The position numbers and the translations under genes were made by a program. DNA of 64,000 nucleotides from Pohlia nutans. Taxonomy: Eukaryota > Streptophyta > Bryopsida > Bryales > Mniaceae. The stretch covers positions 20,692,031 through 20,756,030 of the forward strand of contig CM040099.1 of assembly GCA_022496805.1 (NCBI GenBank), written 5' to 3'. Shown piece after piece: positions 1-12,047 of the stretch; the stretch's first letter is position 1, and every line of letters begins with the position of its first letter. The notes beneath the pieces are model-generated. The model was not told the DNA's origin and searched no databases. It worked only from the letters and a program-made list of their open reading frames with translations.

Positions 1-126
1 GGCCTCGTCGTCTATGCAAATTAATGTTCTTCTCAAATCTGCTCTTCTTTGTTTGTTCCTCCCTGGGTCATCTACAACTGGAATTATAATGAGCACGGAC
101 AGATGGAAGGAATCGAAGTGTGTAAC

Positions 127-262
127 CTGCGGGCCGAGACATGCGCTCCTTGATGGCCTTCCAGAGTGAGGAAAAGATGACGTAGAGGACAGAGCCTGTC
201 ATTTGAATGGCAAGGCCAATCAGCAGCGCCTCCAAGACCGCAACGATCCACGGAGCTCCCAT
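127..262 (-). CDS. first exon of a small membrane protein, gene cut by the window edge
   Basis: The ATG at 262 opens 45 codons and ends in phase 1 at a GT donor (GTTACA, 126-121). The peptide starts MGAPWIVAVLEALLIGLA, has one hydrophobic segment at about residues 5-30, then a basic stretch WKAIKERMSRPAG. The same architecture, the same intron phase and the shared pattern GLA-QM...SLW-K...ER-SRP-G occur in the gene that starts at 40863, so this is a real family and not a chance frame. Later exons would lie at negative coordinates. I do not recognise the family; the features suggest a short single-pass membrane protein. Conservation of the pair is seen directly; membrane location is inference. 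Confidence 0.6.
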
Positions 263-1775
263 TCCGACAAGACGGCCGAGAACTGAATATTAACTGCACA
301 CGATCATTACGAACAGAGTGCCATGAGAATCATTCACATTTTACGCTATGAATTTACCGACATGTCAATTAAGGTAAGTTCTTACGATGACCTCTAGTAC
401 TTCTAGCCCACGAACGTCTCCTTTTCCTTCATGACTATTTCGGCACTAAACATGCAAGTCCCTCGATGATTAATTTCGGATCAACTGGTGGTTGAATTCT
501 AGCATCACAATCGATCAACGTGAAGTCAAAGGGCCGTTTTGAGAGAGGAACACCCAATCATTCTGAATTGAACCTAACTGCTCAAGTAAGTATGCAGCCG
601 AGCACTAATTAATTTCTAGTACGTAGACTTAGTTGATCATTCTGCACATGCGTTGAAGATCGCAGCTACACGCAGCTGAGTGTCTGAGATAAACTAGAGC
701 TGAAGGCTAGTACCCGAAATGAAGAAGCAAAGGAGGTGGCGATGGAAATTCTTCAAACGAAGGTGTCAAACCTCGATGAGCAAAGCCCCGGCCCTCAGTG
801 TACTAGCTAGCTAGCAAAATGCAAATGAGGGAGTCATTTGACAACTGAAGGTTGAAGGCCCACTTTTATACACAGGCTGAGGCAAATAAGGTTAATCAAG
901 GTAGTCATCCCTGCATTCAAACCCATCAAGTCAATTCCATCCTCATGTAGTGGTGGCATTCATTTAGAACAGTAATGTACACTTTACATGAGGGCATTTG
1001 TGAGCGCCCTGATCTCATGCCCTGATCTTTGGGCTCGTTTGGCACGATTCCCGGACCTTTTTTTGTGACCCTCCGATGAGGACATCTACGGTGTGGTCGG
1101 GCTGTTGGCGGTCGAATCGTGGAATCTATTGTGGAATTGAAATTTTGTCCGAATAATTATAAGTCTGAATAATTTACAAGGCTTCTATCAAATACAACTT
1201 TGAAGGAGCTTTCCAGAACGAGACCAGCTTGAATTTTTGCCATCTGCAGTTTCGGGCTTTGGGTTTATTTTTTTTATATACAATTTCTGGGAACAATTGA
1301 AGGAATCCTGGTGAGAAAGAATTGTTAACGAATGCTGACCCTGCTTTGGGTGTTTATTCGTTTAGGTTTTCAGTGGTAATAACCTGGTTGTCTTTTTCTT
1401 TTGCAAGGATCCGTGTGTTGGCAAGTATGCCATTGCTACGTAACCTGCAAAGTCACTGTTTTCCATGTTCGCTTTTGTTCTTCCGAGAAAGAAGCAGTGT
1501 GAGATTTTTTATTAATTAATTAGATAATTATCTTAAATTAAATTTGTTATTAGGGTCTTGGTAATAGTTACGTGGTTATCTTTTTGCCAGAATCTGTGTT
1601 AGCAACCTGCTGTGATGTATGCATGTTGTGTGAAAGCGCTTTGTGACATTGGGTTTGGTGAATATTGTTTGGTCTGAAGTATTATTGTTGGCCCTCCTTG
1701 CACTGACACGTGACTTATCGGTTTGTTCATAAATCAATTAATTGAAAACTCCCTCTAGGGCGTTTGTATAGTACG
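263..1775. other. intergenic, no gene recognised
   Basis: This stretch holds upstream sequence of the membrane-protein exon and AT-rich DNA. No coding exon, RNA gene or clear transposon end was recognised. The longest open frames are short and have no recognisable domain. Confidence 0.5.
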
Positions 1776-2007
1776 GTTCACTACACTAAGTAGGTAGATT
1801 AGTGTTAGATACACTAATTTACATAAACATGTTGTAAGTTTTTTATTGTTAACCAATTCTTTTACCCTCTATATTGGTCAAGATGAGGATCTTTCAATAG
1901 TATTGGAATCAATGTCTTTGGTAATTTTTTTTTGTCTAGAGTAAAAATCTACAGTATTTTCAAATCTTATAATTATCTAACACTAATCTACCTATATAGT
2001 GTAGAAT
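1776..2007. repeat. foldback MITE
   Basis: Two arms of about 32 bases face each other. The left arm at 1777-1812 contains AGGTAGATTAGTGTTAGATA; the right arm at about 1973-2007 contains its complement TATCTAACACTAATCTACCT. The interior is AT-rich and non-coding. Size and structure fit a non-autonomous DNA transposon. The target duplication is not clear, so the family is not assigned. Confidence 0.6.
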
Positions 2008-2490
2008 TCTTATCCTTGTGCACTTTTTTGACACTTCTGAGAATTCGAAAAGTTCATTTCTTAGAGAAAAATATTCTGTGAAATCTAAAGTGGTAGGATG
2101 GACCATACCGTTAAAAGAGAACAATTTTTTGATTAAAATTAAAAATTAAAAAAAATTAAAAATTCAACATTATATTTTAATGGACGATGAAACAAAGGAT
2201 AAACTAGTGCATTGTCATTGTGTATATTATGCACTTTCTATCAAAATGAATATACTAGTGAGAAATTTGAACATGGTTAGGATACAAAAGTATACAATAG
2301 AAGTCATTTAATTCTTGAAACACCATAAACATAATTCCAAATATATTCCAAAGCCTTAAAGTCATACCACAGTGCGACAGAAATGGTTTTCCAATTCATT
2401 AATTAGTTCAAGGCACACACATTGACACGTGTCACATTTTGGTGCATAGCACTAGTCATTCATTCATACTGCTCATGATCCATGTGTCAG

Positions 2491-2638
2491 CTTCAAACGA
2501 TGCAAAAAAATGAAACACACCAAACCCTTACTCATCTATTGTGACACCGTCAAGTGATGCAAAAAAATGAAACAAACACCAAACCCTAACTCATCTGAAG
2601 TGATGCTTCAAGTGATGCAAAAAAATGAAACAAACATG
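2491..2638 (+). repeat. short tandem repeat, about 3 units
   Basis: Three units of roughly 55 bases each contain GATGCAAAAAAATGAAACA followed by CACCAAACCC and ACTCATCT. The surrounding DNA from 2008 to 3964 has no gene that I can support. Confidence 0.6.
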
Positions 2639-3964
2639 GAAATAGATAGAAAATGAGAAACCACACAACCACCTACTACTGCACTCAATCACTATCTTAC
2701 AGCAAACTCAAAATGAACCTTCTTCGACACCACGAGCACGACATCCTGCTCAAACCCGAACGTTGAGCCTCACAGGAAATCAACCAAAATGCACAAGCAC
2801 AATGACGATCAAATCCAAAAACGACATTTCACAACTGCACCTAGGCATTCAATGGACATGGGTGTCATATGCAATCAGTGCATTAATGAGGAGAAATGTG
2901 TAAAACCCTAAACCCTTCTCGTCCACACTCATTACCATACATTTGAGTTTGTTCACATTCCTCATAATTTGACACATACCCCTCCAAGTCCTGAGCCATC
3001 TAGTGATGCCTTGATTGATTAATTAATTAATGCCCCGCACCAGAGAACAAATTTTGGTGCATAGTCATACCACATGTACGGTATATATACTTGGAGATGC
3101 ATATACAATACAAAAATAAACTCAAAATTCTCTTGTTTATTCCCACCTAGATGAGTTATTTCTTTGAAATTTGCATCGAATGAAAAATGGTACCTTTTGA
3201 GCACCAATTTTGAGTGTTGCATATGTTTTAATCACTCAACTCTCATTTATTTTGTAGGTTTTATCACATCATTACTTGACTTGATAGAAATTTTAGTTTA
3301 TTAGGGTACAATTAGTTTAATATGCTAGACCTTGTTCGATTGAATCATTATGGTGATTATTTCTAAGATATGAAGAAAAGAAAACTCACAAGTGGCAACA
3401 GAAGGTGAGATGATTTTCATCTATTCACCTCTACATCTCCTCTAGTGCAATTCTAATACTATAACTTGGTAGCAAATTCAACAGTAATCCGTTGAATTTA
3501 ACATTCATCTACAAGAACTTAATCAGGAAAATGCCAGTTCATGGGAATATTTTTCAATATTCTCTTTTCTTCCGTACAAAATTATGTCTTTCAAAAAATA
3601 GGCACCAGCTGGTTCAACTTTAGCCCCACAGGACGTCAGGTCTGGCGCAACTCTTCTTCCAATATGCGTGGTGAACAACTGTAACACCGTGCTAATATAA
3701 GGACGAATCCACAGACGTAGACGACCCACTCAAGGGCTCAAATTCTCCTACTCTAGCCATTATTCACAGCACATTGGTGTAGAAGCCACCACCTGGGTAG
3801 AAGTGTATGGACGGACAGCAATACACAGTCTGTAGTAATCTCACAGGAGATTCAAAGCAGGACAATGAAAATACTGGGAACTTTTCCATATTGTGTATTG
3901 CTGAAATTGTTTACCTTTGGGAAGCAGAGACGGACGAACTCCTTCGGTTGCCAACGGTTTTCAT

Positions 3965-6900
3965 TCAAGTCTCCATGTCTGTAGGACCTTCACCTCCAGC
4001 ACCAACCCCAACAGAACCTCCACCTGAAATATCCTGTCGCTCAATAACTGCAGTTCTACTTTCCTCCTCTACTTCAATTTTAGCCGCTTGATCATCCTTG
4101 CCACCTTCCAATGAATCAATATAGGCCTGAAGTGTCTTGGGGTCCAGGATGACAAAGGGCTCTCCGATACCGACGATGGCAACCCCACAGTTGGCACTAC
4201 TCAGCTCCTCATCTTGAAGTGATTCCTTCACAGCATGAAGCGCATGACGAACCAACTCGTCTTTGGAACAGTCCATGAAAGTCTCAAATTTACGTTCCAA
4301 GTATGTCTTTGCAGCCTGTGACCGCGACCCAATAGCGAACGCCATGAACTCGAAGTAGTTGCCAGAAGGGCAGGTCTGGTAAAGGTGAGGTCCAGTTTCA
4401 TCTAGTCCTGCTACTAGGAGACCTACGCCATAAGGCCGCTTCCATGATCGTTGTGTACACACCTGCAGAAACGAAATTTGTAATTACTTACCAAACAGGT
4501 CGGTAACAACTTAGTTAACCCTTAAACGACTAAGGATTCACAGATTTAAAATGACAAATTCAATTGATTATATTGTGAAAAATATAATTCAGATGAGACC
4601 AAATTTTATATCACTAGAACTAGTGAAGATCATTGCATGTGTTGGTAAAAAAAATATAAATATAAAAAAGAATCGAACCAGAGGAAGTCGAAATAGGACC
4701 TATTCAAAACTGTTAAAATAAACATGGTGACCATTCTGGTCACTGTGGACGCTTAGGGGTTAAGAAGACGTATGCTATTATACTTCAAAAAAAACGAAGG
4801 GAATTTTCAAGATACCATCAGCCACTCGTGACGACAGGGAAACAAAACCCTAACGCAGATTCAAAGATCATTCAGAAGCTGTATTTGTTTCCCAGGGACG
4901 AAACCTAAATTTCTTAGGACACACTAAATTTGGAAATTATAAGTTTCTCAATGCACTTGAGGGTCACCACACATGATTAGCGACGATCAACTTATTATCC
5001 AGGTCTCAGGGCATTACTACCTCTGTTCTTATGATGCTGTATGCCAACTTCGTATCCTGATTAAACTTCTAACTTTGAGGAGTAATATCTGGTGGAATTC
5101 GAACATTCCGGGGCTGCCATTACGGAGCTATAAAGTTCTACAGGATTTACATAGTGTCTGATATCGGAGGAGCAACGTGCCCTCATTGACGCCTTCCTTC
5201 AAAAAGCAACGTCCTCTACTCTTATCGAGACCACCCTATAACTCGAATAGGATTCCCCTAATCCTAAACAGGGGACTAGTTGATACAAGCCAAAGCAAAA
5301 TTTACAATAGTTTTCAGGCCCTCCTGAAGCCTAATTACTCGAAACGGGAGTATTTATGCGACGTGTACGCAAAACATCCTGTGCAATTTAGTTCAAACCC
5401 TAAATCCGATCTGGAAAATCAACGGGCGTACACATACCAGACCCTAAACCTAAACAGGGGACGATCTGATAGAAGACACAGCGACCGCCTCTAAATCCTA
5501 CGATGAATTTCAGGTCCTCCTAAAGCATGGGAGTACTTATGATTTATGGACACAATCCTAGTATGGGGGCCCCTGCAATTCATATAATAGGGGTGTCACA
5601 CCTCTTTTTCTTCCCATTCTCAATCTTCAAAGAATGCGTACCTAGCACTTTCTCCATTGAATTGTGGAGGACCCATTCTTTTGAAGATGGAGAAAATTCA
5701 TTCTTCTCCTCTGGAGGTAAAGAATGGGTGTGAAGATTGAGCTGTGGAGATTGAGAAGCCATGGCCATTCTCATTCTTCAAGCAGTCTCAAGAAGAGTCA
5801 CATGTTCTTCATGGAGAATGGTCAGGATTGGCTCCACAATTCTCTCTTCATGTTCTCAATCTTCAAAGAATCAAACTTCTTAGAAGAGGTGTGACACCCC
5901 TAATGGAACCTCCAAAGATAATGGATAATATATTTAGGTTGAACTTCCTTGTGGCTAATTTATTTAGGTTGCAATGAACACATGCAATGTTCTTCAATCA
6001 TTCTAGTGACATAATTTGGAACCTTTTTTAATCATGTTTCTTACAATATGATCAATGAAATTGGCTCAAAGAAATACCAAGCAAACAAGTTGGACAATAA
6101 CTTTGGGACGGAGGGAGTAATGGATAATAAGTGACTTAAAGAGATTAGTGAGACTTGAGAGAAACTTAAGCGGCACTTGAACAGAGACAGACTTGAGAGG
6201 TGCAAGGTGCATCACAAGTGCACACTTGGGCAGAGCCAGACTTGAGAGATGCAAGGCGATTTCAGGTTCTTGGAAGTACTTCAAACTTGCAAGAAATGTA
6301 CCGAAGCCATAAACCGGCTGGAGATCACAGGTTCTCTCTATTAGGATTTCCGGGGGGCCATATTAGGATTGTGCAGATTTATGCAACGTGTATTCAAAAC
6401 GTCCTGCCGTTGTCAGACAAGCAATTTAGTCTAAAACCTAAAAACGAGTATGGGCATTTAGTTCAAAACCTAAAACGGGAGTACTTATGATTTATGGCCA
6501 CAATTCTAGTATAGGAGAGCCAGCGATTCATATAACGTAAGCTCCAGAAATAAAATAATGTGCCTAAAAGAGATTAGTGAGACTTAGAGAGAAACTTGCG
6601 CGGCACTTAAACAGGGACAGACAGATGCAATTGAGTTCAAAACCTAAAAACGACTCCGATCTGGAAATATCAAGGGGACGATTATACCTGAGCTTTATCT
6701 GCGACCTGGACGACCAAGCGGCCAACGGCCAATGGCGTCTCATAAACAAAATGATGATTGATGCACTCCGATCGCATGTACCTCGACAAGACACGGCCAT
6801 CGGCAGTGAGGCCGGCCATGGCGATCCCGATGTGATTGTCAATCTTGAACAGCTTCTTCTGGTGCGCAGAAAGCTCCGACGACGCCTTGTTGACGGTCGC

Positions 6901-7038
6901 CAGCACGACGTGCGTCTTGCCCCGCAGCCCGATCGCAGCGCTGCCCTGCTTCACGGCCTCCATGGCGTACTCCACTTGGTGCAGGCGCCCCGCAGGACTC
7001 CATGTCGTCACGTCCGTGTCGTACTGGTTCCTAAACAT
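3965..7038 (-). CDS. PAF1: 20S proteasome subunit alpha type-1 (PAF/PSMA1 family)
   Basis: There are two exons, 7038-6688 (117 codons) and 4462-3965 (165 codons plus stop). They are joined in phase 0 with a GTATAA donor and a CTGCAG acceptor, giving 282 residues, close to the usual 278 or so for plant PAF1/PAF2. The N-terminus [19 protein letters not shown] is the diagnostic alpha signature of this subunit, followed by [12 protein letters not shown] and [14 protein letters not shown]. Exon 2 carries [17 protein letters not shown] and [16 protein letters not shown], then an acidic and Gly-rich tail. The protein is a structural, non-catalytic subunit of the outer alpha ring in cytosol and nucleus; that role is family knowledge. 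Both exons are fully open and look functional. The 2.2-kb intron contains several MITEs and internal duplications. Confidence 0.95.
4519..4759. mobile_element. TTAA-flanked MITE (core family A) in the PAF1 intron
   Basis: This 241-bp element begins CCCTTAAACGACTAAGGATT and ends GACGCTTAGGGG. It is bounded by TTAA at 4515-4518 and TTAA at 4760-4763. The interior contains the recurrent core (AAATGACAAATTCAATTGAT, ATATTGTGAAAAATATAATT, ATCATTGCATGTGTTGG) found in several other copies of this window. It has no coding capacity. It is the best preserved short member of the TTAA family here. Confidence 0.75.
5590..5900. mobile_element. MITE with GGGGTGTCACACCTCTT terminal inverted repeats
   Basis: Perfect 17-base inverted repeats GGGGTGTCACACCTCTT and AAGAGGTGTGACACCCC bound 311 bp, with TA on each side (588-589 and 901-902). 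The interior is imperfectly self-complementary, with repeated motifs such as CTCAATCTTCAAAGAAT. It lies inside the PAF1 intron. A Stowaway-like TA duplication is likely, but the termini differ from the CTCCCTCCGT type. Confidence 0.65.
5944..6117 (-). mobile_element. truncated Stowaway MITE
   Basis: The right end TTTGGGACGGAGGGAG followed by TA matches the complete Stowaway at 33874-34124 in inverse orientation, and the body matches across about 170 bases (GTGGCTAATTTATTTAGG, GAACACATGCAATGTTCTTC). The opposite terminus CTCCCTCC is missing, so the copy is truncated. Confidence 0.7.
6133..6627 (-). repeat. duplicated intron segment next to PAF1 exon 1
   Basis: The block at 6136-6196 (AGAGATTAGTGAGACTTGAG, AAACTTAAGCGGCACTTGAA) recurs at 6566-6627. 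Related pieces (GAGTACTTATGATTTATGG; CCGATCTGGAAAATCAACG) recur at 5390-5600 and 6470-6690. The first block of the intron just after exon 1 has therefore been copied at least twice within the intron. There is no coding potential. Confidence 0.5.
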
Positions 7039-7039
7039 C

Positions 7040-8470
7040 GAAGAAGAGAAACCCTATTTTGAGTGTTCTCCCTCTACAGGACGCCTCAATCGTTGAAATC
7101 AAGCGCCGCTTGAAGCTGCTGGAAAACGCAACAATCCGATCCGCGAATGGTCTTCTTCCTGTTGCCCCCGATGCCCGAATTGATTGGCAACAATTCGGCG
7201 GTAGCCCCGAGCTCTCCCAGACAACAGACTTGACGTTGAAGTCCTCCGCGAAGAGACGGGTATCCAGTTGTCCGGTTCTCTTCCCGGGTACCAAAACGCG
7301 AATATTTTTGTGACTATATATCGCCAACTTGTTATTTGAAAAATGGGCTATGTTGTTAAGAAAAATTGGGTAGAAAATAGCATATATCTTCATAATCTTC
7401 CCTTATTATTGGTATATATAGCTAACAATTCTATAAAAAGTTATGTATGTACAATAAATAAAAACATTGTAAATTGCCAAAAAAATGTTTTCTATTTACA
7501 AATTGCAGATAGGACTTCGTTGAAAAAATGAAAAGAAATTGTTGGTACTAAATTAAACAACTACCGGATTTTTTAAAGTGTTCAATACCCTAATTGTGGT
7601 TGGTTTTTACATAAATTTATTTAGTTATGTCAATAAGTGCCACATGGCATTTTGTGGTTGGTTGAGGGGTGATGTGGACCTCTCCAAATATTATGTCAAA
7701 ATTCAATTAATGCAACACTAAAGGTAAAGTCAACATTTAGACTTGCACTCAGAGCATCGGTGCTTGTTCTTCAAAATAGATGAAAACAACATTTTTTGAA
7801 TGTAAAGCAAGTAATTAATGCTTGAACCCGCCGAAAGATATTTATTCCCTCGGTAAAATAGTTAATTATTGTTGTTGTTGTTCAACTCAAAAATACAACT
7901 TTTCATTCTAAATACAATTAAAAATTTAGATAACAAACGGCTAGTCGCGTAGTCTTTGCCTTAATATTTACCCTAAATTTACTTTTATGGCTTGTTAGCC
8001 ATGTAACTCCTTGAGAACAATACGTTTCCGTATTCTCTCTCCTGGTGGGGTAGAGACATTAAATGATTAAGATTTATATGCTTTTGCACATGAAGAGAGA
8101 AGCGATTGGTTGAAAGTTGATATAGCAAGTTGATTGCGATCATTAACTAAAGTCATTTCTAAGTTGTCACTTACACACTCCAAAACTATTGCTCTTACAT
8201 CCATAAAACGCCTTTCTAAAGTGGCACAACTAATTGCATAGCCACGACAGGGTAGTCTACATGTACTCCTAAGAAGGTGAGTAAGAAGGACTATGCAATT
8301 CTTTTGTACACTTATAGAGCAAATTAAGGAGTTCTACATACATGTTTCTCCTAAATATGCACGAGACTAATTTTAATTGAAGGTGTACTAACCATTGTTT
8401 CTTCACAAAAAGCATACATCAAATTCAACTAAACTAAGCAATTTGTAAACTTATTGTAGAATTATTTCAT
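7040..8470. other. intergenic, PAF1 upstream region
   Basis: The 5' flank of PAF1 (7040-7310) is GC-rich and probably holds its promoter and 5' UTR. The remainder is AT-rich with no supported gene. Confidence 0.4.
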
Positions 8471-8479
8471 TTAAAGCTT

Positions 8480-8800
8480 CAAACATCAATGTACACAATG
8501 TAGGAATGATGGCATACATATCATATATATTGTAATGGCATTGATACTAAAGCAAAATTGTCATTATTGCTAAAGGGAATTAAGTCTAGATCCATCCATA
8601 TATCATTCGAGGTGGACAACTTTGTGATGCACAGGTGCAAAATCATTCATGTCCAACCTCTACACCCTCCACCAGTTCTCCAGGTTTATTGATGATGCTA
8701 CACACAATCAATGAATGATGCATAGTTCAATGGTTAGTGACCACAAATAAATGCTACAAAACGTACTATGTGACTTACTCTTAGCAATGAATTGATATGT
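8480..8800 (-). repeat. dispersed repeat R1, inverted copy
   Basis: This segment is the reverse complement of the end of the repeats at 28889-29600 and 44117-44860 (for example AATGATGCATAGTTCAATGG against the other copies' TGAATTATGCATCATTTATT, and the motif CATCAATGTACA). It is a third copy of the same non-coding dispersed repeat. Confidence 0.6.
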
Positions 8801-9241
8801 TTTGTCTAAAAAAAATTAATAAGAAAAGTTTAAAAAGATAACTAAGACAGTAGTAAGAAGCTTTATATTTTCTTAATCAAATCAACAAAATGAAATAAAT
8901 CATAGTGTCGTTTGGGCAGTCAGTGGTTAAAGATGAATGTTTAAACCAAAATGCGCAAAGGTGCATTAGAACTTTGTTTGAGAGATGGTAGACCGTATCG
9001 TGTAGATTTTCATTTATCCACTCATTGGATAAAACTTTAAAAATGACAAACTATGACAATAACACAATTGTGGATGAAACCATCGCAGGATTTTGGAAAG
9101 AATAGAATTTTGTGGAAAGTATCTTTGATACTGCTAGAACCTTAGGAATGATGACATGAATATCATAATGAAGTTCAGTAACACTGAGAAAACAAGAAGA
9201 TGGGCATTTGAACTTACTTTTTGAATGAGCATGTGGACTTA

Positions 9242-10869
9242 CAGTGACTGTCAAAACTGAGTACGAAATAGCTTAGTCTACCTTTAGCCATTCATATTTT
9301 ATAATTTACTGCATTTAATGCCAAATCAGTTGACGGCACAAGTATACATTCAAGTAAATGATGTGGCTACCAAATTACAAGTCCAGCAATGCAAAATGAT
9401 TTGAGAAAGATATAGATCAAAGTAAATTAGCTCTAAAACTCAGTTATGCTCACACTTGGATTACGCGGTGAATGCTACAAATTTGACATGCACAAGTGGT
9501 TTTCTGGGTCTATTTTTTTGGATGGGCATGTTCTTGGCCTTCACATTTATAATTGTGTCCCTATTCAGTGCACATCATGTATGCAAATTGAGCAAAATGG
9601 TTTCATTAAGGTCTCTCTCTGTTGTTGATAGAAAGCAGATAGAAGAAGCTACTTTAGAAAAGTTGAAGAGGGGTGAAAGTACTAGAAATGTTGCTAGAGA
9701 CTTACAAGTATCCCAAAGTTGGGTTGCACAATTTCGTAAGCAACATTTGAGTGAGTTGAGTGATGTGAATCGCAGTTTTGGTGGCAGGCCATAGGTGTAC
9801 AGTGCAGCTGATCGCAGGGCTTGTGTGAGAGAAATCACTATAGGTGGCTTAGAAACTGCACACAAAGTTGGAAATTACTTGAGAGGAGCTTCATGTTGGT
9901 ATGAGTGATAGTACTGTGAGGAGAATGTTACGAAAAGCAGGTTTGAAATGTGAAGTGAAGCAAAAGAAACCAAAGCTCACACTTCTTCAAATTAAAGGAC
10001 AATTAGAATTTGCTAGACGTCATTGCCATTGGACTGATGATGATTGGGATTGTGTAGTATTTTCTGATGAAACAAAAATCAACCGATTTTACTCTGATGG
10101 TCGCAGTTGGTGTTGGTTTCGTGATGGACAGAGTAGAAGTGCTGGAATGGTGCAACAAACTGTCAACTTTGGAGGTGGGGGAGTGATGATGTGGGGTTGC
10201 ATGACTCCGAGTGGCCTTGGTATGATGTGTAGGATTGAGGGAAGAATGGATCAGTACATGTATAGAGAAATTTTAGAGCGAGAACTGGTTCATACACTAC
10301 ATACATACAATCTAGATCCTGCCAATTTGATTTTTCAACAGGATAATGACCCAAAGCATACATCCAAGAGTGTGCGCCGTTGGCTGAATTCGCAAGAATT
10401 CACTCTTTTGAAGTGGCCGGCGCAATCTCCAGACTTGAATCCGATCGAACATTTGTGGGCAACTTTAAAACGTCGACTCAACCAATATGAGAGACCTCCC
10501 AAAGGAATGTTAGAATTGTGGGAGCGTGTTGAGGATTGTTGGGCTTCAATTACTCCCAGTGAGTGTAAGAACTTGTATAAAAGCATGCTTAAGCGCATTG
10601 CAGCTGTTATAGTTGCTAAGGGTAAGTGGACAAATTTTTAACTTTGTTCCAGCTAATGTGAGCAAAACTGAGTTTTGGACTGAACTTCACTTTACTTTTT
10701 TTTTAACATGCATACATGTGTGTAATAGACCTCAATCCCCATGGAAGTATGACTGATTGCAATGGTAATCCTGTGCAATTTATGGTTTCATTTTTGACGC
10801 ATCCAATTTCCCTACATTGTTTGTTAAATTTCAGTAAGCTGTGTTCGTACTCAGTTTTGGCAGTCACTG
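9242..10869 (+). mobile_element. Tc1-type (DD34E) DNA transposon, 1628 bp
   Basis: The ends CAGTGACTGTCAAAACTGAG (left) and CTCAGTTTTGGCAGTCACTG (right) are inverted repeats that extend, with mismatches, about 39 bases. Each is bordered by TA (9240-9241 and 10870-10871). A second inverted pair lies inside (9431-9455 and 10656-10680, sharing AAAACTGAGT-type sequence). Length, TA target and CAGTG termini are typical of Tc1. The interior encodes a broken transposase. Tc1 DD34E elements are common in animals and fungi; plant mariner-like elements are normally DD39D. Confidence 0.85.
9597..10641 (+). pseudogene. Tc1-family transposase, broken by a stop and a frameshift
   Basis: The ATG at 9597 opens an N-terminal helix-turn-helix region (RKQIEEATLEKLKRGEST; VSQSWVAQFRKQHLSEL). 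A TAG interrupts it at about 9792, and a frame change just upstream of 9901 breaks it again. The remaining 246 codons (9901-10641) are open and contain the DDE catalytic core: FSDET, FQQDNDPKHTS and SPDLNPIEHLW, with exactly 34 residues between the second Asp and the Glu. The intact length would be near 350 residues, normal for Tc1. With two lesions the copy cannot make a full transposase, but the single stop and single shift suggest a fairly young element. Confidence 0.9.
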
Positions 10870-11483
10870 TAATTGTTGTGCCATGGTCTCCCAACTGGAC
10901 CTTGGGCTAACTTACACCCATGACCAAACACAATGTATTGTTATAAATCAATCATCCATTTACCAATTTAACAAATATTTTGAAAATAATGGCCATATTC
11001 AGTTGGCAGAGAATTGAGGGCACTTGATTCAAGTGAGAAATCCTGACATACATCCCAATCTTTCAAAGTTGTTTTGGATTGATTTGGATCATTTTGAAAT
11101 GTTTTAAAATCATTTTCAATTGTTTCCTTGTTTTCGCTCTATGTTTCCTCTGTTGCAGATGTACCACCCACACTACAAGTCTTTCATAGCTGCGCTCAAA
11201 CACACAAATTGTTCAAATTATGCCAAAGCTGCACAAGAACCGTCAGTAATTAAGCTAACTCAGGAAAGCTAAGTAAGCTCTTCGAGAGATCACATCCTTC
11301 AGGAAGTCAACCTTTAAATGTCACTCCTACCGTTGACTACATATCCACCAACTTACTCAGTTTTCTGGCAGTACTTCCCAAAAATCACTGGCGTTAATTG
11401 ATCAGTTGGCACCGATTCATCAATGCCAATCAAATACAACGACCTATCAGATTCAACATAAAAGTCATTGATGGCACACATCA

Positions 11484-11490
11484 TATATAA
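11484..11490 (+). promoter_or_regulatory. TATA box of LTP-like copy 1
   Basis: TATATAA lies 127 bases before the ATG and is conserved in the other two LTP copies (27220-27226 and 47403-47409, minus strand) inside an otherwise similar upstream region. Confidence 0.5.
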
Positions 11491-11616
11491 GACTGCTGCA
11501 TAATCAGTCCAGATCATCCTCACCTTGAACACTCTGTTTCATTTCTAACTTCTTCCAGCTTCATCACAATCGTCTTACAGTTGTCTTCAGAGTTCTATCA
11601 GGACTATTCAGAAGCG

Positions 11617-12047
11617 ATGGCAGGACCCAAGGGCAATATGACTCTGGTGGGCATGTGCGTGGTGGTGGTGATGGTGGCCATGGTGGCGGAATGCAGCGCT
11701 GCGGGTGTGTGCAACGCGAATGCGCTGTATCCGTGCCTGAGGGCCATTCAGGGAGCTCGCCCTCCTGCGCCCAGCAAGCAGTGCTGCAACGTGGTCAGGA
11801 GCGTGGACAAGAACTGCATGTGCAACCAGCTCAAGGCCTCCTCGTTCCCTACCCAGATGGTCACCAACGGATTGCAGCTGCCTAAGAAGTGCGGCCGCAC
11901 AGACCTGCGTGGCTTCAAATGTGGACGTGAGTGCACTAATTCAACCTGAATGATTCACGTATAGTTACTGACATATATCCTCTTCACTCGACTATTAACA
12001 TGAACTCACCTTTTCTTTTCAAAGTGGTTGGCAAGAACTACACATAG
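11617..12047 (+). CDS. secreted eight-cysteine LTP-like protein, copy 1
   Basis: The ATG at 11617 starts a signal peptide (VGMCVVVVMVAMVAECSAA), then a mature domain with the eight-cysteine pattern C, C, CC, CxC, C, C (VCNANALYPC; KQCCNVV; NCMC; PKKCG; FKCG). This is the nonspecific lipid transfer / hydrophobic-seed-protein fold, which normally binds lipids in the apoplast; no substrate can be read here. A GTGAGT donor at 11927 and an AAAG acceptor at 12024 give a second exon (12025-12047) ending VGKNYT and a stop, 110 residues in all. Without splicing the frame ends at 11949 with a different tail of similar length. Copies 2 and 3 share about 93% of the protein. Choice of start rests on the signal peptide and on agreement between copies. 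Confidence 0.8.

Noticed and set aside
10163..10598. Minus-strand frames across the Tc1 transposase
   Set aside because: Shadows of the plus-strand transposase, which has the DDE motifs.
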